Positions 55,867-64,000 of a DNA stretch of 64,000 nucleotides are shown here, piece after piece. The notes under the pieces were generated by a model that did not search any database, was not told the DNA's origin, and saw only the letters and a program-made list of their open reading frames with translations. The translations under genes were made by a program, and so were the position numbers. Position 1 is the stretch's first letter, and every line of letters begins with the position of its first letter. The stretch is from Sphingopyxis sp. GW247-27LB (GTDB lineage Bacteria > Pseudomonadota > Alphaproteobacteria > Sphingomonadales > Sphingomonadaceae): positions 450,459 through 514,458 of the forward strand of contig NZ_NIWD01000009.1 in the NCBI RefSeq assembly GCF_002277025.1, read 5' to 3'.

Positions 55867-56679
55867 ATGACCGACGAATCCACTGTGGCGACGCTTTCCG
55901 AAGGCGATCACGGCGTTGCCGAGCACACCGCGCATGTCCAGCAGGACGCCGCAGCGGGCAATGGGCTCGCGGTGGTGTCGATCGCCAAAAGCTACGACAA
56001 GCGTACCGTCCTTTCCGACGTGTCGCTGTCGGTCGGCAAGGGCGAGGTCGTCGGGCTGCTCGGCCCCAACGGCGCGGGCAAAACGACCTGCTTCTATTCG
56101 ATCATGGGGCTGGTGAAGCCCGACGCCGGGCGCATCATGCTCGACGGTGCCGATATCACGGCGCTTCCCATGTACCGACGCGCGATCCTCGGCCTCGGTT
56201 ATCTGCCGCAGGAAACCTCGATCTTTCGCGGCATGACGGTCGAGCAGAATATCTCCGCGGTGCTCGAACTCGCCGAGCCCGACAAGGTCGCGCGCGAGCG
56301 CCGCCTCGACGAGCTGCTCGAGGAATTCGGCCTCACCCGGCTGCGCAGCGCCGCCGCGATGGCGCTGTCGGGGGGCGAACGGCGCCGCGCCGAAATCGCC
56401 CGAGCGCTCGCCGCCAACCCGTCGATCATGCTGCTCGACGAACCCTTCGCGGGGATCGACCCGATCTCGATCAGCGACATCCGCGATCTCGTTGCGGACC
56501 TCAAGACGCGCGGCATCGGGGTGCTGATCACCGACCATAATGTCCGCGAGACATTGGACCTCGTCGACCGCGCCTGCATCATCTACGACGGCAAGGTGCT
56601 GCTCGCCGGGTCGCCCGCCGAGCTCGTCGCCGATCCCGAGGTGCGCCGGCTCTACCTCGGCGAGGGCTTTTCGCTTTGA
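55867..56679 (+). CDS. lptB: LPS export ABC transporter ATP-binding protein
   Basis: 270 residues. ABC ATPase: Walker A GPNGAGKTT (66-74), Q-loop LPQETSIFRGMTVEQN, signature LSGGERRRAEIARAL, Walker B IMLLDEPFAGIDPISI, H-loop ITDHNVRETL. With LptFG it powers lipopolysaccharide extraction from the inner membrane. An extra ~33-residue polar N-terminus precedes the fold. Followed 14 nt later by rpoN; lptB-rpoN adjacency is widespread, though lptA/lptC are not directly upstream here. Confidence 0.94.
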   Translation: MTDESTVATLSEGDHGVAEHTAHVQQDAAAGNGLAVVSIAKSYDKRTVLSDVSLSVGKGEVVGLLGPNGAGKTTCFYSIMGLVKPDAGRIMLDGADITALPMYRRAILGLGYLPQETSIFRGMTVEQNISAVLELAEPDKVARERRLDELLEEFGLTRLRSAAAMALSGGERRRAEIARALAANPSIMLLDEPFAGIDPISISDIRDLVADLKTRGIGVLITDHNVRETLDLVDRACIIYDGKVLLAGSPAELVADPEVRRLYLGEGFSL

Positions 56680-56693
56680 CCGCTTGAGGCGCG

Positions 56694-58148
56694 ATGGCAC
56701 TCGGTCCCCGCCTCGATTTACGCCAGTCGCAATCGCTGGTGATGACGCCGCAGTTGCAGCAGGCGATCAAGCTGCTCGCGCTGTCGAACCTCGAACTCGA
56801 AGCCTATCTGGCCGAAGCGCTCGAAGGCAATCCGCTGCTCGACACCGCCTCGGCCGACGAGAGCGGCGGCGCCGACGAGCCCGGCGAGGAGCCGCCCGCG
56901 TCCGCGGCCGAGGCGCCCGACACCGACCAGGCGCTCGCCTCCGATGCGGGGACCGCCGACGATCTCGACGTCGACTTCGCCGAGGAACGCTTCCATCACG
57001 ACAGCGCGAGCGACAGCGTCGGCCTGTCGGGGACGGGCGAGGACATCGATTTCGACAGCTTCGCCGAGGCCGAGGGCACGCTCTACGACCATCTGCTCGC
57101 GCAGGTGGGCGAGCGTTTCTCGGGGCTCGAGGCGATGCTCGCCGAACAGATCGTCGCGCTGATCGACGAGGCGGGCTATCTGCGCGCCGACCTTGCCGAT
57201 CTGGCGCAGCGGCTCGGCGTCCCGCTCGCGCTGGTCGAGGCGGTGCTGGCGGGCGTCCAGAGCTTCGATCCGTCGGGCGTCGGCGCGCGCGACCTTGCCG
57301 AATGCATCGCGATCCAGGCGCGCGAGGCCGATCGCTACGACCCCGCGATGGCGACGATGATCGCGCATCTCGATCTCGTCGCCAAGGGCGCCTTCCCGCA
57401 ATTGAAGCGCATCTGCGGGGTCGACGACGAGGATCTCGCCGACATGATCCGCGAGCTGCGCGGATATGACCCGAAGCCCGGCCTCAAATTCGGCGGCGAC
57501 CGGGCGCAGGCGGTCGTTCCCGACCTCTACATTCGCCAGACCGCGAAGGGCTGGGCGGTCGAGGTCAACAGCGGCACCCTGCCCCGCCTGCTCGTCAACC
57601 GCCGCTACTATGCCGAACTCGCCAAGGGCGCGGCGGCGAAGAGCAAGGCGTGGCTGTCCGAACAGCTCGCGGGCGCCAACTGGCTCGTCCGCGCGCTCGA
57701 CCAGCGCCAGCGCACGATCGTCAAGGTCGCGAGCGAGATCGTCAAGCAGCAGGAAGGTTTCTTTCTCTACGGCGTCGCGCATATGCGGCCGCTGACGCTG
57801 CGCCAGGTCGCCGAGGCGATCGGGATGCACGAATCGACCGTCAGCCGCGTCACCAGCAACAAATATCTCAGCTGCGCGCGCGGATTGTTCGAGCTCAAAT
57901 ATTTCTTCTCGAGTGGGATTTCCGCGACCGACGGCGACGGCGCGGTGTCGGCCGAGGCGGTGAAGAGCCGCATCCGGGCGCTGATCGACGCCGAGGACGC
58001 CAAGGCGATCCTTTCCGACGAAACGATCGCCCAGAAACTCGCCGCCGAGGGCCACGACATCGCGCGGCGCACCGTGGTCAAATATCGCGAGGCGATGGGC
58101 TATGGCTCGTCGGTCCAGCGCCGCCGACAAAAGGCGCTGGCGGGGTAA
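56694..58148 (+). CDS. rpoN: RNA polymerase sigma-54 factor
   Basis: 484 residues. Region I is the Gln/Leu-rich activator-interacting segment LRQSQSLVMTPQLQQAIKLLALSNLELEAYL, followed by an acidic region II (~50-125), core-binding region and the C-terminal DNA-binding domain with the RpoN box ARRTVVKYRE. Directs transcription from -24/-12 promoters with enhancer-binding ATPases. hpf and ptsN, usual downstream partners, are near the origin (6.4-7.6 kb) instead. Confidence 0.96.
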   Translation: MALGPRLDLRQSQSLVMTPQLQQAIKLLALSNLELEAYLAEALEGNPLLDTASADESGGADEPGEEPPASAAEAPDTDQALASDAGTADDLDVDFAEERFHHDSASDSVGLSGTGEDIDFDSFAEAEGTLYDHLLAQVGERFSGLEAMLAEQIVALIDEAGYLRADLADLAQRLGVPLALVEAVLAGVQSFDPSGVGARDLAECIAIQAREADRYDPAMATMIAHLDLVAKGAFPQLKRICGVDDEDLADMIRELRGYDPKPGLKFGGDRAQAVVPDLYIRQTAKGWAVEVNSGTLPRLLVNRRYYAELAKGAAAKSKAWLSEQLAGANWLVRALDQRQRTIVKVASEIVKQQEGFFLYGVAHMRPLTLRQVAEAIGMHESTVSRVTSNKYLSCARGLFELKYFFSSGISATDGDGAVSAEAVKSRIRALIDAEDAKAILSDETIAQKLAAEGHDIARRTVVKYREAMGYGSSVQRRRQKALAG

Positions 58149-58218
58149 AGCCCCTCCCCCGCTAACCAATCTCTAACCACTCTCGGGCTAGCTTTTCGGC
58201 CAAAGGAGCCGAAAGCCC

Positions 58219-59259
58219 GTGACCTCTGCCTCCCGCCCGACCAACCCGCAGTCCGTCCGTCCCTTCACCGTGCTCGTCACCGGGGGCGCAGGCTATATCG
58301 GCAGCCATGCGGTGCTCGCGCTGCTCGATGCGGGGTGGCGCGTCGCGGTGCTCGACAATCTCGTCACCGGCTTCCGCTGGGCGGTGCCCGCCGCGGCGGC
58401 CTTCTACGAAGGCGACATCGCCGACGCGGCGCTCGTCAGCCGCGTCGTCGCCAAGCACGACATCGGCGCGATCCTCCATTTCGCGGGGTCGGTGGTGGTG
58501 CCCGAATCGGTCGCCAATCCGCTCAAATATTACGACAACAACAGCGCGCGCAGCCGGACGCTGATCGACAGCGCGGTGCACAGCGGGGTGCGCCACTTCA
58601 TCTTCTCCTCGACCGCCGCCACCTATGGAATTCCCGAGGTGGTTCCGGTGCGCGAGGACGCGCCGCAGCGGCCGATCAATCCCTATGGCATGTCGAAGCT
58701 GATGACCGAGGCGATGCTCGCCGACGTCGCGGCGGCGCATGATTTCAACTATTGCGCGCTGCGCTATTTCAACGTCGCGGGGGCCGATCCGCAGGCGCGC
58801 AGCGGTCAGTCGACCGCCGGCGCGACGCATCTGATCAAGGTCGCGGTCGAGGCGGCGCTGGGCAAGCGCGGCCATGTCGACGTCTTCGGCACCGACTTCG
58901 CGACCGCGGACGGCACCGGCGTGCGCGACTATATCCACGTCAGCGACCTCGCCGCCGCGCATCTGCTCGCGCTCGAGGCGCTGATCGCCGATCCCGACAC
59001 CAGCCACCGCCTCAACTGCGGCTATGGCCGCGGCTTTTCGGTGCTCGAGGTGCTCGACGCGGTCGACCGTGCGACGAATCGCAGGATCGATCGGCATATG
59101 GGCGCGCGGCGCGCGGGCGACCCCGACGCGCTGGTCGCCGACAATGCTGCGATTCGCGCCGCATTCGGCTGGACGCCGCGCTATGCTGATCGCGACACGA
59201 TCGTCGCGCACGCGCTCGCTTGGGAACGCGCGCTCGAAGGGCGGCGTTTGGCAGCTTGA
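58219..59259 (+). CDS. galE: UDP-glucose 4-epimerase
   Basis: 346 residues. NAD-binding GGAGYIGSH (22-30), extended SDR catalytic Ser130/131-Thr132 (SSTAATYG), Tyr156 and Lys160 (YGMSK). Interconverts UDP-glucose and UDP-galactose for surface polysaccharides. Start is GTG 58219 with AAAGGAG upstream; ~14 polar residues precede the Rossmann fold. Downstream is the family-3 repeat, probably acting as terminator. Confidence 0.93.
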   Translation: MTSASRPTNPQSVRPFTVLVTGGAGYIGSHAVLALLDAGWRVAVLDNLVTGFRWAVPAAAAFYEGDIADAALVSRVVAKHDIGAILHFAGSVVVPESVANPLKYYDNNSARSRTLIDSAVHSGVRHFIFSSTAATYGIPEVVPVREDAPQRPINPYGMSKLMTEAMLADVAAAHDFNYCALRYFNVAGADPQARSGQSTAGATHLIKVAVEAALGKRGHVDVFGTDFATADGTGVRDYIHVSDLAAAHLLALEALIADPDTSHRLNCGYGRGFSVLEVLDAVDRATNRRIDRHMGARRAGDPDALVADNAAIRAAFGWTPRYADRDTIVAHALAWERALEGRRLAA

Positions 59260-59260
59260 C

Positions 59261-59338
59261 CGTCGCCCCTGCGAAGGCAGGGGCTGCCATCGGCCTTGCG
59301 CGATCTCTCCAGCGGCCCCTGCCTTCGCAGGGGCGACG
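59261..59338. repeat. Intergenic palindromic repeat, family 3, full copy
   Basis: CGTCGCCCCTGCGAAGGCAG and GGGC at the left are matched exactly by GCCCCTGCCTTCGCAGGGG and CGACG at the right: a 24-nt perfect arm pair with a ~30-nt loop. A half copy is at 37093-37148. It follows galE directly and probably stops transcription. Confidence 0.88.
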
Positions 59339-59427
59339 ATTTACCCTTCCACCCGGTTGACTTTTCGCCCGCTTCCCCATAGGTGCGCCGCTTCGCGTGC
59401 AACGCTGAAAATTTACGGACAAGAACA

Positions 59428-59553
59428 ATGAAGATTCGCAACAGCCTGAAGTCGCTGAAGGACCGCCACCGGGACAATCGCGTGATCCGCCGCCGGGGCC
59501 GGACCTATGTGATCAACAAGACCAACCGCCGCTTCAAGGCGCGCCAGGGCTGA
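59428..59553 (+). CDS. rpmJ: 50S ribosomal protein L36 (zinc-free form)
   Basis: 41 residues, [20 protein letters not shown] to RRFKARQG. It lacks the CxxC and Cys/His zinc ligands of the classical form, so it is the C-minus type. In many bacteria rpmJ sits between secY and rpsM; here it stands alone after galE. The usual zinc-containing paralogue was not seen in the ribosomal cluster. TTGACT (59357-59362) upstream could be a -35; the -10 is unclear. Confidence 0.93.
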   Translation: MKIRNSLKSLKDRHRDNRVIRRRGRTYVINKTNRRFKARQG

Positions 59554-59650
59554 TGGCCCTGCCGGGGCGTTCCCGCCCCGTGCGTGCAGTGCAGGTCAGC
59601 GTGACGCCGTCGGATGCTTCCGGCGGCGCTTTCGCGTGTCTGGAGGGTGC

Positions 59651-60262
59651 ATGATTCGGCAAGCCGTGATCTTCGACGTCGGCCGCGTCCTCTTCGACTG
59701 GGATTTGCGCTATCTGTTCGCCAAGCTGATCGCCGACAAGGATCGGCTCGAATGGTTCGTGACCCATGTCGTCACGCCGCAATGGCATTTCCAGCACGAC
59801 GCCGGCCGGCCGCTCGCCGACATGCTCCCCGAGCTCAAGGCCGAATTTCCCGATCACGCGCCGCTGATCGACGCCTATGCCGCGCGCTTCAACGAGACCA
59901 TCCCCGGCCCGGTGCCGGGCAGCCTCGAACTGGTCGAGCGCCTCGACGCCGCGGGCGTGCCGCTGTTCGCGATCACCAACTTCGGCCATGAATTCTGGGA
60001 AGGCTTCCGCCCGACCCAGCCGGTCTTCGACCGCTTCCAGGATATCATCGTCTCGGGCACCGAGAAGCTGATGAAGCCCGACCCCGCGATCTATGCCCTC
60101 GCGATCGAGCGCTTCGGCATCGATCCCGCGGGCGCGCTGTTCATCGACGACAATGCCGCCAATGTCGCGGGCGCCGAGGCGGCCGGGATTGCGGCGCATC
60201 GGTTCGAGGATGCGGCAGGGCTGGAAGCCGAACTGGTTTCGCGGGACTATTTGCCGGGCTGA
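59651..60262 (+). CDS. HAD-family hydrolase
   Basis: 203 residues. Motif I is FDVGRVLFDWD: the second Asp of the usual DxD is replaced (Asp9, then Val-Gly), as in haloacid dehalogenase/YihX-like members. Motif II AITNFGHEF, Lys in KLMKPDPAIYALA, and motif IV LFIDDNAANVAGA. Similar YihX-type proteins dephosphorylate sugar phosphates. ATG 59651 has GGAGGG just upstream. Its last 16 nt overlap the convergent S41 gene. Confidence 0.86.
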   Translation: MIRQAVIFDVGRVLFDWDLRYLFAKLIADKDRLEWFVTHVVTPQWHFQHDAGRPLADMLPELKAEFPDHAPLIDAYAARFNETIPGPVPGSLELVERLDAAGVPLFAITNFGHEFWEGFRPTQPVFDRFQDIIVSGTEKLMKPDPAIYALAIERFGIDPAGALFIDDNAANVAGAEAAGIAAHRFEDAAGLEAELVSRDYLPG

Positions 60263-61218
60263 GCGGCGATCGCGGCGCGGGCGAGCGCGATCGCCTTATC
60301 CAGCGCCTGCTCGGGAGGCACGGCGACGTCGGGAGTCACTCCCACCCCTTGCCAATTGGTACCGGTGATCGGATTGACCGAGCGCTTTTCGGGCAAGCTC
60401 AGGGCGAAATGCGGATGGACGCGGCGATATTCGAACGGGTTGGCGCCGCCGCCGCTCACCGCGCCGACGATCGTCGCGCGCTTCAGCGCCTGCAGGTCAT
60501 AGGCGAGCGCTTCGGCCGCCGAGAAGGTGCGCGGGCCGATCAGCACATAGAGCGGCTTGGTGTCGCCGAAGCGCCGCCCCGGAACCCACATGGGCGACGC
60601 GCGCGGCGCCAGCGTATCGGTCGGGCGATCATAGACACCGCTGAGTGGTGAGCCCGGGGGCAACAGATGGCCGAGAATCAGGTCGAGCGTTTCCATCCCG
60701 CCGCCATTGTTCCGCAGGTCGATGATCAGCGCATCGCCCTGCGCCGCGACAGTCATCATCGCGCTGATCACGTCCCCCGCAAGCGCGGGTGGCGGAAAGA
60801 CGCGGAGGTCGATGAGCATGATGTTGCCGTCGAGCCTCTCTATCTTTTCGACGCCATGGTTCAGATGCGCGCCGTAGAAGCGTTCGACCTCCTCGGCCGT
60901 GAAGGCTTCGTCGCCGCCTTCGGCGGGGATGATCCGGGCGCTGTAATCGAGTGCGAGATGGCCATCGCCCGATTCCTGCCGCAGCCAGGCGGTGAGAGTG
61001 TCGGCGAGGGCGGGACCGTCGGTTATTGCCTGCCACCTGGATTCCGCCTTGCGCAGCGCGTCGGCCAGTTCGGTGCCTTTGCGGGGATCGACGTAGCGCG
61101 TTTCGAGCAGGGTGGCGACGGCGTCGAGCGTCGCGGCCCGGTCGGCGGCGGTGATCGGCTGAGCGCTGGCGGGAACCGACAGGATCAAGAGGAAGAGCGT
61201 CGCGAGCAGGCGTTTCAC
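60247..61218 (-). CDS. S41-family (C-terminal processing-like) peptidase, exported
   Basis: 323 residues. Signal peptide (1-~20, LLATLFLLILSVPASAQ), N-terminal helical region, and an S41 catalytic domain: MLIDLRVFPP, ALIIDLRNNGGGMETLDLILGHLL, and the catalytic Ser in GPRTFSAAEALAYDL. No PDZ domain is evident. Resembles retinol-binding-protein-like S41 peptidases. Start is GTG 61218, overlapping the MarR stop (GTGA), so it is the second gene of a MarR-peptidase unit. Confidence 0.87.
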   Translation of the reverse strand: MKRLLATLFLLILSVPASAQPITAADRAATLDAVATLLETRYVDPRKGTELADALRKAESRWQAITDGPALADTLTAWLRQESGDGHLALDYSARIIPAEGGDEAFTAEEVERFYGAHLNHGVEKIERLDGNIMLIDLRVFPPPALAGDVISAMMTVAAQGDALIIDLRNNGGGMETLDLILGHLLPPGSPLSGVYDRPTDTLAPRASPMWVPGRRFGDTKPLYVLIGPRTFSAAEALAYDLQALKRATIVGAVSGGGANPFEYRRVHPHFALSLPEKRSVNPITGTNWQGVGVTPDVAVPPEQALDKAIALARAAIAAQPGK

Positions 61219-61676
61219 GGGTTCAGCTCCTTGGCAATCAAGGCATGAAAGGATTCGCGATCGAGACTGGCGAGCGCAGCGTCGATGGTGGTCGCGAGCG
61301 GCGCCGGCAAGGTGGAGTCGAGCGCGTCGGCGGCGCGGGCGATGGCATCCCAGATGGACTGCAACGCGGGCATCCTGTCGCGCGCCGCCGTCGTCAACGC
61401 GTATCGGTGTTCGCGCCGGTCCTCGCCCGGCACGACCTCGACCCATCCCGAGCGTGCCATCAATTGCAGCGTTTGCGTCGCGGCCGGCTGGGTGAAGCCC
61501 AGCTCGGTGGCGCATTCGCCGACCGACGCCGATTCGCGGCGCATCAGGAGCTGGAAATAGGGGAAGAAGCGTGGGCGAAATTCCAGTCCCGCATCCCGGT
61601 AAGCGCGCTCGACCGCGTCGTCGAGCGCGGCGATCAGCAGGCGCAGGCGGGTTCCGAGACCGGCGGGGCGAATCAT
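61215..61676 (-). CDS. MarR-family transcriptional regulator
   Basis: 153 residues from ATG 61676. Winged helix (YFQLLMRRESASVGECATELGFTQPAATQTLQLMARSGWVEVVPGEDRREHRYALT) with the DRREHRY wing typical of MarR. A TTG 36 nt further upstream is in frame, but then a palindrome would lie in coding sequence. The palindrome 61676-61693 directly abuts the ATG, leaving no room for a Shine-Dalgarno, so the mRNA may be leaderless and the gene autorepressed. Coupled with the S41 peptidase gene. Confidence 0.86.
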   Translation of the reverse strand: MIRPAGLGTRLRLLIAALDDAVERAYRDAGLEFRPRFFPYFQLLMRRESASVGECATELGFTQPAATQTLQLMARSGWVEVVPGEDRREHRYALTTAARDRMPALQSIWDAIARAADALDSTLPAPLATTIDAALASLDRESFHALIAKELNP

Positions 61677-61693
61677 ATATAAGGGCTTATATA
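61676..61693. promoter_or_regulatory. Palindrome at the MarR-gene start, possible operator
   Basis: TATATAAG-GG-CTTATATA, with 8-nt perfect arms, AT-rich in a GC-rich genome. It overlaps a likely -10 element and the first base of the ATG. MarR proteins typically bind such 16-20-bp palindromes. Confidence 0.6.
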
Positions 61694-61749
61694 ATAGAAG
61701 TGCCGCACACAACCCCTTTGAAGGAACAGTGCCTCCGCTTGCGGGAAGC

Positions 61750-63927
61750 CTAGTCTTCCACCCCGAGCTGCGTCAGCACGAAGGCATATTCCTCGGCATC
61801 CTCGTGGAGCGCGCCCCAGCGGCCTGATTTTCCGGCGTGGCCCGCGCCCATGTTGGTGCGGAGCAGCAGCAGCGAATCGTTGGTGCGGACGTTACGAAGC
61901 TTCGCGACCCATTTGGCGGGCTCCCAATAGGTGACGCGCGGGTCGTTGAGCCCGGCCGACACCAGCATCGGCGGATAGGCCTTCGCGGCCACATTGTCGT
62001 AGGGGCTGTAGCTCAGCATATAGTCGAACGCCGCCTTGTCGGTGATCGGGTTGCCCCATTCGGGCCATTCGCCCGGCGTCAGCGGCAGCGTCTCGTCGAC
62101 CATGGTGTTGATCACGTCGACGAAGGGCACCCCCGCGAGCACCGCGCCCCAGAGTTCGGGCGCTTCGTTGTACACGACCCCCATCACCTGCCCGCCCGCC
62201 GAACGACCCTCGATCGAGATCCGGCCCGCGCGCGTATAGCCCTTGGCGATCAGCCCCTTCGCGACGTCGATGAAATCGTCGAACGTGTTCTGGCGCTCGG
62301 TCGTCTTGCCCGCGAGATACCAGGCGCGCCCCATGTCGTCGCCGCCGCGGACATGCGCGATTCCATAGATCATCCCGCGATCGACGAGGCTGAGGCGCGT
62401 CGTCGAAAAGCCCGGCGCGACCCGATAGCCATAAGACCCATAGGCATAAAGGTGCATCGGCGCGCTGCCGTCGCGCTTCGTTCCCTTGCGGTAGACGAGC
62501 GAGGCGGGAATCATCGTCTTGCCGTCGCGGCTCGGAAGATTGACCCATTCGGTTATATATTGCGACGCATCATAACCTGATGGGATTTCCTGGACTTTGA
62601 GCGTCTCGAGCGTCCCTGTCGCCACGTCATAATCGTAGACGGTGTCGGGGGTGATCATCGATTCATAGTCGAGCCGGAGCTTGTCCTGATGATATTCGGG
62701 ATTATCGCCAAGCCCCGCCACATAGGTCGCTTCGGGGAACCGGATCCGGCCGGGGGTCAGCGGCGCGTCGTAGCGGCGGACATCGACCTGGTCGAGCCCG
62801 TCCTCGCGCGTTTCGAGCACGAAATAGTCGCGGAAGATCGCAAGATCGGTGATGTAGCTGTGATCCGACCCGGGGATCAGCGTCGTCCATTCGCCCGGCG
62901 CCGCGAGGCTCGCGGTCGCGACGCGGAAATTCGGATGGTCGTCGTTGGTCAGGATGTAGAGCGTGCCCTCGCGCTCGTCGACGCTATACTCGCGGCCCTT
63001 CCGGCGCGCCGACACGAGCTGCATCTTCGCCTCGGGGTCGCCCGCGGGGAGCAGATAGACCTCGCTCGTCTCGTTATCGCCGGTCGCGATGACGATGTAA
63101 TTGTCCGCCGCGGTCTTGCCGATCCCGACGCCGAAGCCGATGTCGGGCTCCTTGTAGAGCAATTTATCCTCGGCGACCGGTGTACCCAGCCGGTGCAGCC
63201 GGACATTGTCGGTGCGCCAATTCTCGTTGGCGAGACCGTAGAGGATCGCGTCGTTGCCCGCGGTCCAGACGAGCGACGACAGCGTGCCGGGGATGACGTC
63301 GGGAAGCGCCGCGCCGGTCGTCAGATCCTTGAAGCGCACCTCGAAGCGTTCGGAGCCATTGTCGTCGACCGCATAGGCCATCAGCCGCCCGTCGGGGCTG
63401 ATCGAGACGTCGGACAGGCGGAAATACTCCTTGCCCTCGGCCATCGCGACCTCGTCGAGGATCAGCGCCGATTCGCCCGCGCCCGACGCGGGCTTGCGGT
63501 ACCATTTCTTATATTCGGCGCCTTCCTCAAATTCGACCCAATAGAGCCAGTCGCCGTCTTTCTGCGGCACGCTCGCGTCGGCCTCCTTGATGCGACCTTT
63601 CATTTCCTGGAACAGCGTTTCGACCAGCTTCGCGTGCGGCTTCATCGCCGCGTCGAAATAGGCGTTTTCTTGCCTGACATAGTCGAGGATGTCGGCGTCA
63701 TCGACCTCTGGATAGCCGGGATCGCGCAGCCAGTGCCACGGATCGGACAGCGTCCGGCCGTGCAGCGTCACCTGGTGCGGGCGCTGGTCGGCGACGGGGG
63801 CAGGGGGCAGGGCAGGGGCTTGTTCGGTCAAATCGGCGTCTTTCTCTTGCTTTTCTTGGGCCAAAAGCGGGGGCGATGCGACAAGCGGGGTGGCAATTGC
63901 CGCCAGAAACATCCAAATGAGGCGCAT
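61750..63927 (-). CDS. Exported oligopeptidase B (S9A prolyl oligopeptidase family)
   Basis: 725 residues. Signal peptide (1-~24, MFLAAIATPLVASPPLLAQ), then LPPAPVADQRPHQVTLHGRTLSDPWHWLRDPGYPEV, the beta-propeller (~100-450) and the C-terminal hydrolase. Catalytic Ser is in GRSAGGQVMG, Asp in LNDPRVTYWEPAKW and His in MGAGHAGKSGR. PtrB-type proteases cut after basic residues in short peptides; the exported form suggests periplasmic peptide turnover. The start at 63927 is chosen over 63996 because the signal peptide follows it directly. The 56 nt between its stop (61750) and the MarR palindrome hold no gene. Confidence 0.92.
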   Translation of the reverse strand: MRLIWMFLAAIATPLVASPPLLAQEKQEKDADLTEQAPALPPAPVADQRPHQVTLHGRTLSDPWHWLRDPGYPEVDDADILDYVRQENAYFDAAMKPHAKLVETLFQEMKGRIKEADASVPQKDGDWLYWVEFEEGAEYKKWYRKPASGAGESALILDEVAMAEGKEYFRLSDVSISPDGRLMAYAVDDNGSERFEVRFKDLTTGAALPDVIPGTLSSLVWTAGNDAILYGLANENWRTDNVRLHRLGTPVAEDKLLYKEPDIGFGVGIGKTAADNYIVIATGDNETSEVYLLPAGDPEAKMQLVSARRKGREYSVDEREGTLYILTNDDHPNFRVATASLAAPGEWTTLIPGSDHSYITDLAIFRDYFVLETREDGLDQVDVRRYDAPLTPGRIRFPEATYVAGLGDNPEYHQDKLRLDYESMITPDTVYDYDVATGTLETLKVQEIPSGYDASQYITEWVNLPSRDGKTMIPASLVYRKGTKRDGSAPMHLYAYGSYGYRVAPGFSTTRLSLVDRGMIYGIAHVRGGDDMGRAWYLAGKTTERQNTFDDFIDVAKGLIAKGYTRAGRISIEGRSAGGQVMGVVYNEAPELWGAVLAGVPFVDVINTMVDETLPLTPGEWPEWGNPITDKAAFDYMLSYSPYDNVAAKAYPPMLVSAGLNDPRVTYWEPAKWVAKLRNVRTNDSLLLLRTNMGAGHAGKSGRWGALHEDAEEYAFVLTQLGVED

Positions 63928-64000
63928 GGAAAACTCCCGCGGCGCCGCCCCCGGTGGGCAGGATCGCCCGCGATGTAGGAACAAGGAACGCCGCATGTCT

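Overview
The window is core chromosome from a high-GC alphaproteobacterium, most probably a sphingomonad (Sphingopyxis-like; the genus is inference). The evidence is the hemE / PPSR / maf / aroE / coaE / dnaQ order, a MipZ homologue next to panC, DivK, a ubiquinol-cytochrome c chaperone next to DUF177, a PgmG-type phosphomannomutase/phosphoglucomutase, and several families of palindromic intergenic repeats. No rRNA, tRNA, insertion sequence, prophage or CRISPR array was seen.

Layout. 1-2.5 kb: leftward hemE-hemJ-rho (rho is cut by the window edge). 2.46-2.80 kb: a gene-free, AT-containing interval with four DnaA-box-like sites, very likely the chromosomal origin oriC. 2.8-11.1 kb: rightward ppsR-maf-aroE-coaE (each junction a 4-nt overlap), dnaQ, hpf-ptsN, DUF1491, a SleB-type hydrolase, a lipoprotein, an M14 carboxypeptidase and a GNAT. 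11.1-14.7 kb: hsp20 with a sigma-32-like promoter and a ROSE-like leader, gpmA, and leftward mug-like/HAD/dapD. 15-32 kb: the str-S10-spc ribosomal gene superoperon (rpsL to adk), with a small DUF1737 gene inserted and several hairpins or repeats in its spacers. The usual rpsM-rpsK-rpoA-rplQ block does not follow adk.

32-35 kb: a compact accessory unit. DUF4142-cupredoxin is divergent from folE-ECF sigma, and the two sides share a symmetric promoter in which two GGAACC-N16-ATCCAAT cores overlap at their -35 elements. I consider this the best candidate for an undescribed regulatory system. 35-45 kb: DUF177, cytochrome bc1 chaperone, bamE, maeB, mutS-glnD. 45-50 kb: small lipoprotein, L,D-transpeptidase, an Lrp regulator divergent from an unannotated 51-residue ORF, patatin, divK. 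50-64 kb: RidA, FemAB-like protein, Sel1 protein, panC / mipZ, pgm, lptB-rpoN, galE, rpmJ, HAD, MarR-S41 peptidase and a secreted oligopeptidase B.

Other points of interest are a natural Arg88 in ribosomal protein S12 (a streptomycin-resistance position), a perfect 28-bp palindrome covering a start codon, and a palindrome abutting the MarR start codon. All assignments come from reading the sequence. No database search or computation was run.
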